Below are positions 25,561 to 34,862 of a stretch of DNA of 64,000 bases, piece by piece. The translations under genes and the position numbers were made by a program. Origin of the DNA: Pseudomonas sp. DTU12.3 (lineage in GTDB: Bacteria > Pseudomonadota > Gammaproteobacteria > Pseudomonadales > Pseudomonadaceae); assembly GCF_004124275.1 (NCBI RefSeq), contig NZ_CP027218.1, forward strand, positions 1,181,501-1,245,500, in the 5' to 3' direction. The notes beneath the pieces were generated by a model. That model had not been told where the DNA came from. It did no database searches and was given only the letters and a program-made list of their open reading frames with translations. Each line of letters opens with the position of its first letter. Within the stretch, counting starts at the first letter, position 1.

Positions 25561-25830
25561 ATGGCTCTCGACGTTCAAGAAAAAGCTCAAATCGTTGCTG
25601 ACTACCAGCAAGCTGTTGGTGACACTGGTTCGCCAGAAGTGCAAGTTGCACTGCTGACCCACAACATCAACAAACTGCAAGGTCACTTCAAGGCCAACGG
25701 TAAAGATCACCACTCCCGTCGTGGTCTGATCCGCATGGTAAACCAGCGTCGCAAGCTGCTGGACTACCTGAAAGGCAAGGACGTGAGCCGTTACAGCGCT
25801 CTGATCGCTCGCCTGGGTCTGCGTCGCTAA
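25561..25830 (+). CDS. rpsO: 30S ribosomal protein S15
   Basis: S15, 89 residues, is a primary 16S rRNA-binding protein of the platform. It is complete ([16 protein letters not shown] to [13 protein letters not shown]), with the conserved [34 protein letters not shown] block. The Shine-Dalgarno AAAAGGA precedes the ATG. It is upstream of pnp, as in most gamma-proteobacteria. Confidence 0.98.
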   Translation: MALDVQEKAQIVADYQQAVGDTGSPEVQVALLTHNINKLQGHFKANGKDHHSRRGLIRMVNQRRKLLDYLKGKDVSRYSALIARLGLRR

Positions 25831-25864
25831 TCAGCGATTGCGCTATGAGGTTGGTGGTCTGTCG

Positions 25865-25890
25865 GACGTCAGCGGTTTACCGCCGGCGTC
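25865..25890 (+). promoter_or_regulatory. Stem-loop in the rpsO-pnp gap
   Basis: GACGTCAGCGG, loop TTTA, CCGCCGGCGTC forms an 11-position stem with one A-C mismatch and one G-U pair. In E. coli the corresponding leader is a double-stranded RNase III site used in pnp autoregulation. That this one serves the same purpose is inferred from position only. Confidence 0.4.
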
Positions 25891-26023
25891 TTGCAGGCTC
25901 CCAGCCTCAAGTTTTATCTGGATACACGTTTTACCCTGGACAGGCGTTGGGCCGATTCCCGACATTGCCCAAGAATTCGCAAGAAACCAGTTCCCCCAAG
26001 AGCCACAAAGAAGGTAGGACACC

Positions 26024-28129
26024 GTGAACCCGGTAATCAAAAAATTCCAGTTCGGTCAATCGACCGTTACCCTCGAGACTGGCCGTATCGCCCGTCAGGC
26101 CTCCGGCGCAGTATTGGTCACCGTTGACGACGACGTCAGCGTATTGGTGACTGTAGTCGGTGCAAAACAAGCCGATCCAGGCAAGGGCTTCTTCCCTCTG
26201 TCGGTTCACTACCAGGAAAAGACTTACGCTGCCGGTAAGATCCCTGGCGGTTTCTTCAAGCGTGAAGGCCGTCCTTCCGAGAAAGAAACCCTGACTTCCC
26301 GACTGATCGACCGTCCGATCCGTCCGCTGTTCCCAGAAGGCTTCATGAACGAAGTGCAGGTTGTCTGCACCGTCGTTTCCACCAGCAAGAAGACCGATCC
26401 GGACATCGCTGCGATGATCGGTACCTCGGCTGCCCTGGCTATCTCGGGCATCCCGTTCGACGGCCCGATCGGCGCCGCTCGCGTTGCCTTCCACGAAAGC
26501 ACTGGCTACCTGCTGAACCCGACTTACGAGCAGCAAGCTGCTTCGAGCCTGGACATGGTCGTTGCCGGTACTTCCGACGCCGTCCTGATGGTTGAATCGG
26601 AAGCCAAAGAGCTGACCGAAGACCAGATGCTGGGTGCGGTACTGTTTGCTCACGACGAATTCCAGGTTGTCATCAACGCTGTGAAAGAACTGGCCGCTGA
26701 AGCTGCCAAGCCAACCTGGAACTGGGCTCCGGCTCCAGAAGCCACCGAACTGCTGGGCGCTATCCGTGCCGAGTTCGGCGAGGCGATCTCCCAGGCTTAC
26801 ACCATCACCATCAAGGCTGACCGTTACGCTCGCCTGGGTGAGTTGAAGGATCAGGTTGTTGCCAAGCTGTCCGGTGAAGAAGGCCAGCCTTCGTCCAGCG
26901 AAGTCAAAGCCGCTTTCGGCGAAATCGAATACCGCACCGTTCGCGAAAACATCGTAAACGGCAAGCCACGTATCGACGGCCGCGACACCAAGACCGTACG
27001 TCCGCTGAACATCGAAGTCGGTGTTCTGCCGAAGACTCACGGTTCGGCGCTGTTCACCCGTGGTGAAACCCAGGCTCTGGTAGTCGCGACTCTGGGTACT
27101 GCCCGTGACGCACAGCTACTGGACACCCTGGAAGGCGAGAAAAAAGACCCGTTCATGCTGCACTACAACTTCCCTCCGTTCTCGGTAGGCGAGTGTGGTC
27201 GCATGGGTGGTGCTGGTCGTCGTGAAATCGGTCACGGCCGTCTGGCCCGTCGTTCGGTTTCGGCCATGCTGCCAGCCGCTGACGTGTTCCCGTACACCAT
27301 CCGTGTGGTTTCGGAAATCACCGAATCCAACGGTTCGAGCTCGATGGCTTCCGTTTGCGGTGCTTCCCTGGCCCTGATGGACGCTGGTGTGCCGATGAAG
27401 GCGCCGGTTGCCGGTATCGCCATGGGTCTGGTTAAGGAAGGCGAGAAATTCGCCGTCCTGACCGACATCCTCGGTGACGAAGACCACCTGGGCGACATGG
27501 ACTTCAAAGTAGCCGGTACCGCCAAAGGCGTTACTGCGCTGCAGATGGACATCAAGATCAAGGGCATCACCGAAGAGATCATGGAAATCGCTCTGGGCCA
27601 AGCCCTGGAAGCGCGCCTGAACATCCTCGGGCAGATGAACCAGATCATTGGCCAGTCGCGTACCGAACTGTCGGCCAACGCTCCGACCATGATCGCGATG
27701 AAAATCGACACCGACAAAATCCGTGACGTTATCGGTAAAGGTGGCGCGACCATCCGTGCGATCTGCGAAGAAACCAAGGCTTCGATCGACATCGAAGACG
27801 ACGGTTCGATCAAGATCTTCGGCGAAACCAAGGAAGCCGCTGAAGCTGCACGTCAGCGCGTTCTGGGCATCACCGCTGAAGCCGAGATCGGCAAGATCTA
27901 CGTCGGCAAGGTTGAGCGCATCGTCGACTTCGGCGCATTCGTCAACATCCTGCCGGGCAAGGACGGTCTGGTACACATCTCGATGCTGAGCGACGCTCGC
28001 GTAGAGAAAGTGACCGACATCCTGAAAGAAGGCCAGGAAGTGGAAGTGCTGGTGCTGGACGTGGACAACCGCGGCCGTATCAAGCTGTCCATCAAAGACG
28101 TGGCAGCGGCCAAGGCTTCGGGCGTTTAA
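26024..28129 (+). CDS. pnp: Polyribonucleotide nucleotidyltransferase (PNPase)
   Basis: PNPase, 701 residues, degrades RNA 3' to 5' using phosphate and is part of the degradosome. The GTG at 26024 gives [20 protein letters not shown] and follows AAGGTAGGA. There are two RNase PH-like domains (about 1-220 and 310-545; [15 protein letters not shown] and [35 protein letters not shown]), a KH domain ([16 protein letters not shown], about 556-610) and a C-terminal S1 domain ([26 protein letters not shown]). A strong terminator follows. Confidence 0.98.
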   Translation: MNPVIKKFQFGQSTVTLETGRIARQASGAVLVTVDDDVSVLVTVVGAKQADPGKGFFPLSVHYQEKTYAAGKIPGGFFKREGRPSEKETLTSRLIDRPIRPLFPEGFMNEVQVVCTVVSTSKKTDPDIAAMIGTSAALAISGIPFDGPIGAARVAFHESTGYLLNPTYEQQAASSLDMVVAGTSDAVLMVESEAKELTEDQMLGAVLFAHDEFQVVINAVKELAAEAAKPTWNWAPAPEATELLGAIRAEFGEAISQAYTITIKADRYARLGELKDQVVAKLSGEEGQPSSSEVKAAFGEIEYRTVRENIVNGKPRIDGRDTKTVRPLNIEVGVLPKTHGSALFTRGETQALVVATLGTARDAQLLDTLEGEKKDPFMLHYNFPPFSVGECGRMGGAGRREIGHGRLARRSVSAMLPAADVFPYTIRVVSEITESNGSSSMASVCGASLALMDAGVPMKAPVAGIAMGLVKEGEKFAVLTDILGDEDHLGDMDFKVAGTAKGVTALQMDIKIKGITEEIMEIALGQALEARLNILGQMNQIIGQSRTELSANAPTMIAMKIDTDKIRDVIGKGGATIRAICEETKASIDIEDDGSIKIFGETKEAAEAARQRVLGITAEAEIGKIYVGKVERIVDFGAFVNILPGKDGLVHISMLSDARVEKVTDILKEGQEVEVLVLDVDNRGRIKLSIKDVAAAKASGV

Positions 28130-28156
28130 TCACCCCAAAGCGTTAGCGCAATAAAA

Positions 28157-28190
28157 ATGCCCCGCCGTGAAAACGGTGGGGCATTTTTTT
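28157..28190 (+). terminator. Rho-independent terminator after pnp
   Basis: ATGCCCCGCCGT (28157-28168), tetraloop GAAA, ACGGTGGGGCAT (28173-28184), then TTTTTT. This is a 12-bp stem with one G-U pair and a GNRA-type loop. Confidence 0.93.
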
Positions 28191-28207
28191 GTCTGCCATA
28201 AAAGCAT

Positions 28208-28321
28208 TTGTGGCGAGGGAGCTTGCTCCCGCTCGGCTGCGCAGCAGTCGTAAAAAACATCCGCTTCAGAAAAGCTTGGGGTCGCTCCGCAACCCAGCGG
28301 GAGCAAGCTCCCTCGCCACAA
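28208..28321. repeat. REPIN (inverted REP doublet), GGCGAGGGAGC type
   Basis: The 26-base arm starting TTGTGGCGAGGGAGC at 28208-28233 is repeated perfectly inverted at 28296-28321, with a spacer of about 62 bases. Each arm contains its own small palindrome (GGGAGCTTGCTCCC). This is the structure of the REPINs described in P. fluorescens, mobilised by RAYT transposases. No RAYT gene is in this window. Confidence 0.88.
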
Positions 28322-28388
28322 GTAATGCTCAGCAGAGACAACGTTCAAATTTGCCGCGGCCCGAGACCGGTGCTAGGTTTAGCCCACC

Positions 28389-28464
28389 GCCCGTGTAGCT
28401 CAGCCGGTAGAGCAGCGCACTCGTAACGCGAAGGTCGCAGGTTCGATTCCTGTCTCGGGCACCA
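28389..28464 (+). tRNA. tRNA-Thr (anticodon CGT), with imperfect helices
   Basis: This 76-base tRNA has intact D arm (GCTC/GAGC), T arm (GCAGG/CCTGT) and encoded CCA. The anticodon loop CTCGTAA gives CGT (threonine ACG). Three helix positions do not pair: U6-U67 in the acceptor, and G27-A43 and A31-C39 in the anticodon stem. The G27-A43 pair also occurs in E. coli thrW. It is probably functional but would score lower than the other two tRNAs here. No direct repeat of its 3' end was found downstream. Confidence 0.85.
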
Positions 28465-28544
28465 AATTCACTTGCAGACTGATCCCCCTCGACAATCATG
28501 CCCCGTGTAGCGTATTTCAAGGGGGTGTATTCACGTTATGGTTG

Positions 28545-30008
28545 TTAATCAATTGCCTTGTGGCTTTCAAAAATAATGCTGGTTCTGTTCAACATAGATG
28601 CGTTTGTTGTCACTATCGAGTATGAAACCAGGATCACGTAAACCAGAATCAGCAAGAGCGCCTTTGTTGTCAATAGACTTTTGCTTGTGGGAATCGAAGT
28701 TTTAAAAGCGATGGCGCTGTAGCAAATAACCTGTAGCGGAAAGAAAAAGCGTGTTTCGATCGCGCCAGGAATAATGGCAACAACGGGAATGATTAGTACG
28801 ATCAACCAAAAGAGCCTGCTCAACGTTTGTTTTTTGGTATCGGACGCTGGCGATGATGGCTCTGGAATAGACCGTGCAAGAAGGAAAAACCCGAAAAAGA
28901 ACAATGCAATGCTTATTGCAGATCTAATGCTTTTTTGCACGGAAGGGGACGTTGTATATACTTCCTGGTCGCGTACATCAATACCGTTGATAAAATGCCT
29001 AAGATAAATTCTAGAGAATACAACGGGCTCTGAAAGTACCATTCCGAGGTACCAGGGCACTGTTGCTGTGACCTCGTTCAATCCGCGGCTTTTAAAGAAC
29101 TCTTCCCCGGCTGGATAAAAGTAATAAATGCCGGATACTTTCTCGTTGCTTTTGTCGAGCAGTGTTTCATAGCGCTGTATCGTAATGCCCCACTTCAACT
29201 GAGTCGCAAACAGCGAAGTTTCACCGATGTTTGAGATAACCAGCGGAGAAGAGCTATTGAAGTGCTTGATATTGATCATTGCTTGAGGAATGGAACAGGT
29301 TGCAGCGCCCAATGCGAAAATAAGTGTGGCGAGGATCTTGGTAGAGAGTGCGCGCGAGCCGAATATCAGTAAAGGTATGGATATGGCCAAGGCCACGAGG
29401 GTAAATATATAAATTGGTCTGGTGTTGCACGCGCCATAGGCCAAAAGCCCGGCAGCGAAAAGCATTGCGTACATTCCGCTATGCGATGTTTTCTTCTCTG
29501 CGGATATTAGAAGATATATGCTCGATAAGATTAGCGAAAATGCCGGCAAATCGCTTAGCGGGTAGGATATAAGTCCAGGAAAAAAGATGGCAACGAGGCA
29601 GGGGACGATCAATCGCCTAAGCAGGGTGACGTGACCACCAAATATTCTCGAGAACAGATCCGGGAGCAGAATACACAGACTGTAGCTGTATGCAAAAGCC
29701 TGAAGAAGCCTTAAAGGAAAGTAACCAAGTTGTGGGAAGGTTTCTGACAGGTATTTTGCCGGAGAAAGCAGTAGCGGGAAGAAGTACCCCCTTAAGTTTT
29801 CCGGGAACGAAAAATTCCATATGTAAGAGCTGAGATACCAGTAGTCTTTGGCATCACCTAAAAAGAATCTCGCATCAATATGTTTTTGAATCAGATAAAA
29901 AAGCAGAGCCGCTATGAAAAAAGCGATAATTTTCTGTTTGTCTTGAATGACTTTCGCTGTCCGATCCAGTCGTGATTTGTGTTTTGACGCTGAAGCTACC
30001 GTTAGCAT
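28545..30008 (-). CDS. Polytopic membrane protein, possibly a GT-C-type glycosyltransferase
   Basis: This 487-residue protein has a basic N-terminus (KHKSRLDRTAK) followed by about ten to twelve hydrophobic helices, starting at IIAFFIAALLFYLI. The first extracytoplasmic loop has ARFFLGDAKDYWYLSSYIW. An acidic residue just after the first helix, in a GDAxxYxxL setting, recalls GT-C glycosyltransferases that use lipid-linked sugars, but the match is only suggestive. It is clearly richer in A/T, Ile, Ser and Lys codons than its neighbours and stands alone next to a tRNA gene, which suggests transfer. The Shine-Dalgarno is weak, so the exact start is uncertain. No partner gene is adjacent. Confidence 0.72.
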   Translation of the reverse strand: MLTVASASKHKSRLDRTAKVIQDKQKIIAFFIAALLFYLIQKHIDARFFLGDAKDYWYLSSYIWNFSFPENLRGYFFPLLLSPAKYLSETFPQLGYFPLRLLQAFAYSYSLCILLPDLFSRIFGGHVTLLRRLIVPCLVAIFFPGLISYPLSDLPAFSLILSSIYLLISAEKKTSHSGMYAMLFAAGLLAYGACNTRPIYIFTLVALAISIPLLIFGSRALSTKILATLIFALGAATCSIPQAMINIKHFNSSSPLVISNIGETSLFATQLKWGITIQRYETLLDKSNEKVSGIYYFYPAGEEFFKSRGLNEVTATVPWYLGMVLSEPVVFSRIYLRHFINGIDVRDQEVYTTSPSVQKSIRSAISIALFFFGFFLLARSIPEPSSPASDTKKQTLSRLFWLIVLIIPVVAIIPGAIETRFFFPLQVICYSAIAFKTSIPTSKSLLTTKALLLILVYVILVSYSIVTTNASMLNRTSIIFESHKAID

Positions 30009-30112
30009 GCTTGGATAATTGCCCCGTTAAGGTAAGATTTTATTTTTTTGTTTTCCTGGAATTACGAAATTCTACAACATTCTTAAGGACTGGTTTGGTG
30101 TTCAAAAACAGG

Positions 30113-30136
30113 AAAACCCGCCGTAGCGGGTTTTTT
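30113..30136. terminator. Bidirectional terminator between the membrane-protein and coiled-coil genes
   Basis: AAAACCCGC, loop CGTA, GCGGGTTTT, with T continuing to 30136. The same hairpin read on the minus strand ends in TTTT and would terminate the coiled-coil gene (30722-30228), which is transcribed towards it. Confidence 0.78.
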
Positions 30137-30227
30137 GTTGCTGCAAAAAGGAAGGTGGTTAGCGATGCAGCCATCGACTCGCCCGAGAACAACCGAAAGA
30201 GTCGGCGTTTTCCAGGCGCGCTCTACC

Positions 30228-30722
30228 TTATTTCACCTTGCGGCTCAGATCCTCGACAGTACGTTTGAGCTGGTCCATCGCCCGATCCTGGTCATTGACC
30301 TTCTGCTTCAGGTTCGAAATCTCGCTGCTGTTCGAGTTGGAGCTGGAGCCACTGTTGCGCTTGAGCTCTTCAACTTGACGACCGAGGGTATCCAGTTCGC
30401 GGTCCTGTTCCTTGACCTTGTTCTTCAGCTCATCGATTTCCTTGCCGCTGGAGCTTGAACTCGAACCGCTGCTGCGTTTGAGCTCCTCGATCTGACGCGA
30501 TTGCTCACTGATGGTGTCGCGCATTTTCTTCAACTCATCAATGCTGATATCGCCTCTGACGACCACTTCTTTGCCGAAGTCGTTATGAACCAACGCAACT
30601 TTGTCGCCGTAGGACGGGCTGCTGGTGCTCAATTCGACGGCCATTGCGCTGGCCGGCAGTGCCAGGGTGGCGATCAGAGTGGTGGTGGAAACAAAAGCGG
30701 AAATCTTCGAAAAGCTGCGCAT
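30228..30722 (-). CDS. Exported coiled-coil protein with duplicated repeat
   Basis: This 164-residue protein starts at the ATG at 30722, with AAGGA upstream; the frame is open 22 codons further but that part is not signal-like. Residues 1-28 form a Sec signal peptide (MRSFSKISAF...ALPASAMA). After about 50 residues with VALVHNDFGKEVVVRGDISIDEL come three heptad-rich helices separated by two Ser/Gly/Asn linkers (SSGSSSSSSG and NSGSSSNSNSS). The segments KEIDELKNKVKEQDRELD and SEISNLKQKVNDQDRAMD are clear copies of each other. There is no lipobox cysteine. It is probably periplasmic and possibly oligomeric; the function is unknown. Confidence 0.8.
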   Translation of the reverse strand: MRSFSKISAFVSTTTLIATLALPASAMAVELSTSSPSYGDKVALVHNDFGKEVVVRGDISIDELKKMRDTISEQSRQIEELKRSSGSSSSSSGKEIDELKNKVKEQDRELDTLGRQVEELKRNSGSSSNSNSSEISNLKQKVNDQDRAMDQLKRTVEDLSRKVK

Positions 30723-30995
30723 CACTGGTTTTCCTTGTGAACAGCATGAGTGCCGAACTGGCACATCGCTATGACTCGAAAAGCGCATTTATGTTCCGCA
30801 GGTCAACTTTTTGTGCGAGAGATGTAAAGAGCCGTGTAATTCGTCATGCAAACGTCCTATATTCGGTGCCTGCATGAGCATCGCTTAGCAGTTTTCAGAT
30901 GATCCCGAATGGTTCCGAAGGCCGGACAAATCCGCGTCAGAGAGATCCTTGATGATCCAGATCCATCCTCCATTCTTACGATCAACGAGAACGCC

Positions 30996-31295
30996 ATGAC
31001 CGAATTAACTCAAGAGCAACGTCACGAACAAGCGCTGGAAAAGTACAAACTCGACGCGCCGCAGCTGTTGGAAGAGATCAAGGATCTCGGCCCCGATGAT
31101 CAGAAAGATCAGATTCAGTGGGCGTTCGAAGACGAAGCCGAGGCTCAGGGCTTGCAGCCGTGGGAGCTGACGCTCAAGTACACGAGCACGCCGGAGGAGT
31201 TCGAGGCGCAGCGCCTTGTGCTGCACAAGGAAGCGGCCGAAGTATTGGGTGTCGAGTGGGACGATTACTGCGAGATGAATAATCTGGTGGTCTGA
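30996..31295 (+). CDS. DUF6388 family protein
   Basis: This small acidic cytoplasmic protein has 99 residues (MTELTQEQRHEQALEKYKLD...). It contains QIQWAFEDEAEAQGLQPWELTLKYTSTPEEFEAQRL. It matches my recollection of a short uncharacterised family common in Pseudomonas (DUF6388). The ATG at 30996 is preferred over an in-frame ATG at 30909 because the family starts here. It stands alone, convergent with nadC, and shares a terminator with it. Confidence 0.7.
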   Translation: MTELTQEQRHEQALEKYKLDAPQLLEEIKDLGPDDQKDQIQWAFEDEAEAQGLQPWELTLKYTSTPEEFEAQRLVLHKEAAEVLGVEWDDYCEMNNLVV

Positions 31296-31301
31296 AACAA
31301 A

Positions 31302-31330
31302 AACGCCAGCCTCAACCGGGCTGGCGTTTT
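31302..31330. terminator. Bidirectional terminator between DUF6388 gene and nadC
   Basis: AACGCCAGCC (31302-31311), loop TCAACC, GGGCTGGCGTT ending near 31328, then TTTT. An A-run on the left side serves the minus-strand transcript of nadC. Confidence 0.85.
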
Positions 31331-31346
31331 TTATTGCGCGAAGGGC

Positions 31347-32195
31347 TTATAGGCTCAAACGCATCGACAGATCCACCGCTTTGACATCCTTGGTCATCGC
31401 GCCGATCGAGATGTAGTCCACCCCGGTTTCGGCGATCGGCAGCAGTGTGCTTTCGTTGATGCCGCCGCTCGCTTCCAGTTTCGCCTTGCCGCCGTTCAGG
31501 CGCACGGCTTCGCGCATGTCGTCCAGACTCAATTCGTCGAGCATGATGATATCGGCGCCGGCCGCCAGCGCTTCCTTCAGTTCTTCCAGGCTTTCCACTT
31601 CGATTTCCACCGGTTTGCCCGGGGCAATCTTGTGCGCGGCGGCAATGGCCTGCGGGATGCCACCGCTGGCCGCGATGTGGTTTTCCTTGATCAGGAATGC
31701 GTCGTACAGACCGATGCGATGGTTGTGGCAGCCACCGCAGGTCACTGCGTACTTCTGCGCCAGACGCAGGCCTGGCAGGGTCTTGCGGGTGTCCAGCAAC
31801 TTGACGTCAGTGGCGCCGACAAAGTCAGCCAGGTACTGCGCGCGCGTGGCCACACCGGACAACAACTGCAGGAAGTTCAGCGCACTGCGTTCGCCGGTCA
31901 GCAGTGAACGGGCCGGGCCTTCCAGATGAAACAGCGGCTGATTGGGTTTCACCCGTTCGCCATCTATCACTTGCCAGTGCACCGCCACACGCGGGTCGAG
32001 CTGACGGAACACCGCATCGACCCACGCGGTGCCGCAAACGACGGCCTCGTCGCGAGTAATGATGGTGGCTTTGGCCAAACGTTCGGCCGGGATCAGTTGC
32101 GCGGTGATGTCGCCGCTGCCGATGTCTTCGAGCAACGCACGGCGCACGTTGGCTTCGATTTCGGCGGTCAAATCGGCGAGACGTAGATTCGGCAT
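31347..32195 (-). CDS. nadC: Nicotinate-nucleotide pyrophosphorylase (carboxylating)
   Basis: NadC (quinolinate phosphoribosyltransferase), 282 residues, converts quinolinate and PRPP to nicotinate mononucleotide in de novo NAD synthesis. Family blocks are [77 protein letters not shown] and [20 protein letters not shown]. The start [10 protein letters not shown] at 32195 is chosen because the 28 in-frame codons before it are not conserved and the resulting length is typical. Confidence 0.97.
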   Translation of the reverse strand: MPNLRLADLTAEIEANVRRALLEDIGSGDITAQLIPAERLAKATIITRDEAVVCGTAWVDAVFRQLDPRVAVHWQVIDGERVKPNQPLFHLEGPARSLLTGERSALNFLQLLSGVATRAQYLADFVGATDVKLLDTRKTLPGLRLAQKYAVTCGGCHNHRIGLYDAFLIKENHIAASGGIPQAIAAAHKIAPGKPVEIEVESLEELKEALAAGADIIMLDELSLDDMREAVRLNGGKAKLEASGGINESTLLPIAETGVDYISIGAMTKDVKAVDLSMRLSL

Positions 32196-32442
32196 AACGG
32201 GCTCCACAAACAAAGTGGTTCGATTATAGGGGCATGGCACAAGCCAACCCAAGGCGAGAACGCGCGCGCTTGCCTGCATCCGGTCGAATTTCTTTGAGTA
32301 AACAGCGTTGTACCGTGGTCATTGGGAGGGCGGCGGCATAGGGGAAACCCTGACGGCTATAGCGCTGGCGACAAGTTTTGCAAGATAATCCGCCTTGCAT
32401 TTGACGTCATAGCTTTGACGTGGGTCTGTGCCTGCTGAATTA

Positions 32443-32537
32443 CCCTGTAGGAGCGAGCCTGCTCGCGAAAGCATTCACTCAATCGCCACTGCGCTGACTG
32501 ACAGGACGCCATCGCGAGCAGGCTCACTTCTACAGGG
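32443..32537. repeat. REPIN, GAGCGAGCCTGCTCGC type, in the nadC-DUF1631 gap
   Basis: The arm beginning CCCTGTAGGAGCGAGCC (32443-32468) is inverted at 32512-32537 with small differences (GCTCACTTCTACAGGG). The rest of the 419-base gap (32196-32614) shows no gene or convincing promoter. Confidence 0.82.
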
Positions 32538-32614
32538 ATTCGTGTGATGGCCTGCATTGCCGCCAGCACACTCGATGTTTCTGCCAAGAACAATCACCGT
32601 TCCAGGAGGCTTGG

Positions 32615-34798
32615 ATGCACAACGACGGGAAAGTAGTGCCTTTGCACAAGGCCGCTACCGATCAGGCGAATCATTCGCCGCTCGCCCGCCTGCCTGTGAT
32701 TCTCCTTCAGGTTCGCGACAAGGCTGCGCAACAGCTGCGCCATGGTTTGCAGGAGCTGTTCGATAACGCCGATGACACGTTGTTTGAAATGGCCGATCGG
32801 GCGCGCAACGACGTCGAACAGAACATCTTTTTCGAAGCCATGCGCGACCTGCGCCTCAAGCGCAAAAACATCGAGCGCGGCTTTCTCGAACAATTCTTCG
32901 AAGCCTTCGTCGGCCTCACCCAATACGATCCCACGCACAACACGCTGCCACGCACACTGATGTTCGAAGAGTCGGCCCCGCGCACCGATGACATGGAGCG
33001 CAGCGTCGCCATCGAAACCATGGTCGGGCGCGTCCTCAAGCGTGATGGCTTCGCGCTGGATCAATTGACCGCGCGGCTCAATGCCTTGCTCGGCAATCCC
33101 CTCGACGAGCAGCACAACCCGCTCGGCCCGGCGATGCTCTGTGAGTACTTCCTGCAGGCCGGTCGCAATCTGGGGGTGGAGATCAAGGTCAAGCTGATCC
33201 TGCTCAAACTGTTCGAACGCTATGTGCTTGCTGATACCGAACAACTCTATGCCGAAGCCAATCAACTGCTGCTTGCCACGGGTGTGCTGCCCGACTTGAA
33301 GCCGGCGCCGGCGCGACGTGCGCTGGATCGTGCGGTGGCCAGCGTCTACAGCGAAGAAAGCGAGGAACCGTCACCCGCAGACGAAGGCGTGCAGGAAGTC
33401 TTCGTCGCGTTGCAGGAACTGCTGCTGCACGTGCGCGGCAGCGTTGCCCCGACGCTGGAACCGAGTGCCACGGCCCAGCCGATCACCACCCGCGACCTGC
33501 TGCGCTTGCTCTCGCATTTGCAGCAATATGTGCCGGCGCTGGCGGCGCAGGATGACTTCGATCTGCGCAATCAACTCGAACAATTGCTGACGCGGGTCAG
33601 CGTCAAAAGTGGCAAGTCGCGGATCGTCGGTGGCGCCGACGAGGACGTGATCAATCTGATCGCCATGGTCTTTGACTGCATTCTCGAAGACCGCAACGTG
33701 CCAGACTCGCTCAAGGCCCTGATCGCCCGCTTGCAGATCCCCATGCTCAAGGTCGCGGTGCTCGACAAGAGCTTCTTCAGCCGCAGCAGCCATCCGGCGC
33801 GGCGCTTGCTCAACGAAATCGCGGATGCCGCCATGGGCTGGGGCGATTGCGATGGCGAGGCGCGTGACAGTCTGTACCTGCGCATCGAACAGGTGGTGCA
33901 GCGCTTGCTCAGCGATTTCGTCGACGATCCGGCAATTTTCTCCGAACTGTTGGCTGACTTTCTTGCCTTTACCAGCGATGAACGTCGGCGCAGCGAATTG
34001 CTTGAGCAGCGTTTGCGTGATGCCGAAGAGGGCCGGGCGAAAACCGAACTGGCCCGGCGTCGGGTCGAGCAAGCGTTGAATCAGGCGCTGCTGGGCAAAG
34101 TCCTGCCGCCCTCGGTGGTGACTTTCGTGCAGGATGCCTGGAGCAAAGTGCTGTTGCTGACCCGCCTCAAGCACGGCGACCAATCCGCCGAATGGCAAGC
34201 CGACGTGCAGACCATGGAGCAATTGATCTGGAGCGTGCAGCGCCATGACGACGGCGAATCCAGTCTGCGCTTGCTGGCGCTGGTGCCGGGATTGCTCAAG
34301 TCGCTGCGTGACGGCTTGAGCAGTTCGGCGTTCGATCCGTTTGCCACCAGTGAATTCTTCAGTGAACTGGAAGCGCTGCACGTGCGTGTGCTGGAGCGCT
34401 CGGGTGAAACGGATCAGGCGCTCAGTCCGGCCATGATCGAGGTTTCGCAGCAGATCGTGTTGCCGGCGGGCGATAACCCGCTGGCGCCGGCTGCGGTGAA
34501 TCTGCCCGACGACGATGCCGGCCTGCGTCAGGTTGAGCAACTGCGCCTGGGCAGTTGGGTGACGTTTCAGGAAGACGACGACCACACGCTGCGCTGCAAG
34601 CTCGCGGCCATCATCGAAGTCACGGGCAAGTACGTGTTTGTCGACCGCACCGGGATGAAAGTGCTGGAGCGCAGCCGCGTCAGTCTGGCCCATGAATTTC
34701 AGCGCGGGGTCGTACGCAGGCTGGACGACACCTTGCTGTTTGATCGGGCGCTGGAGTCGGTGCTGGGCAATCTGCGGCGACTCAATCGCGGCAAGTGA
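32615..34798 (+). CDS. DUF1631 domain protein
   Basis: This 727-residue cytoplasmic protein has the start MHNDGKVVPLHKAATDQANHSP and the family-like block LRHGLQELFDNADDTLFEMADRARNDVEQNIFFEAMRDLR. It is largely helical, without signal peptide or membrane segment. The last 90 residues (from LRLGSWVTFQEDD to LGNLRRLNRGK) are a beta-rich module of SH3/PilZ-like look, but without a clear RxxxR motif. AGGAGG precedes the ATG at 32615. The gene lies between nadC and ampD, as in P. aeruginosa. The function is not known to me. Confidence 0.82.
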   Translation: MHNDGKVVPLHKAATDQANHSPLARLPVILLQVRDKAAQQLRHGLQELFDNADDTLFEMADRARNDVEQNIFFEAMRDLRLKRKNIERGFLEQFFEAFVGLTQYDPTHNTLPRTLMFEESAPRTDDMERSVAIETMVGRVLKRDGFALDQLTARLNALLGNPLDEQHNPLGPAMLCEYFLQAGRNLGVEIKVKLILLKLFERYVLADTEQLYAEANQLLLATGVLPDLKPAPARRALDRAVASVYSEESEEPSPADEGVQEVFVALQELLLHVRGSVAPTLEPSATAQPITTRDLLRLLSHLQQYVPALAAQDDFDLRNQLEQLLTRVSVKSGKSRIVGGADEDVINLIAMVFDCILEDRNVPDSLKALIARLQIPMLKVAVLDKSFFSRSSHPARRLLNEIADAAMGWGDCDGEARDSLYLRIEQVVQRLLSDFVDDPAIFSELLADFLAFTSDERRRSELLEQRLRDAEEGRAKTELARRRVEQALNQALLGKVLPPSVVTFVQDAWSKVLLLTRLKHGDQSAEWQADVQTMEQLIWSVQRHDDGESSLRLLALVPGLLKSLRDGLSSSAFDPFATSEFFSELEALHVRVLERSGETDQALSPAMIEVSQQIVLPAGDNPLAPAAVNLPDDDAGLRQVEQLRLGSWVTFQEDDDHTLRCKLAAIIEVTGKYVFVDRTGMKVLERSRVSLAHEFQRGVVRRLDDTLLFDRALESVLGNLRRLNRGK

Positions 34799-34862
34799 TC
34801 GCGCGCCGGGGGCCGATCACGGCATACTGGGCGCCAACACAGTCGGCGTTGAAGGAATCGTT

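Noticed and set aside
28201..28340. CRISPR-like repeats around 28.2 kb and other palindromes
   Set aside because: These are paired inverted REP arms with unique middles, not regularly spaced direct repeats, and no cas genes are present.
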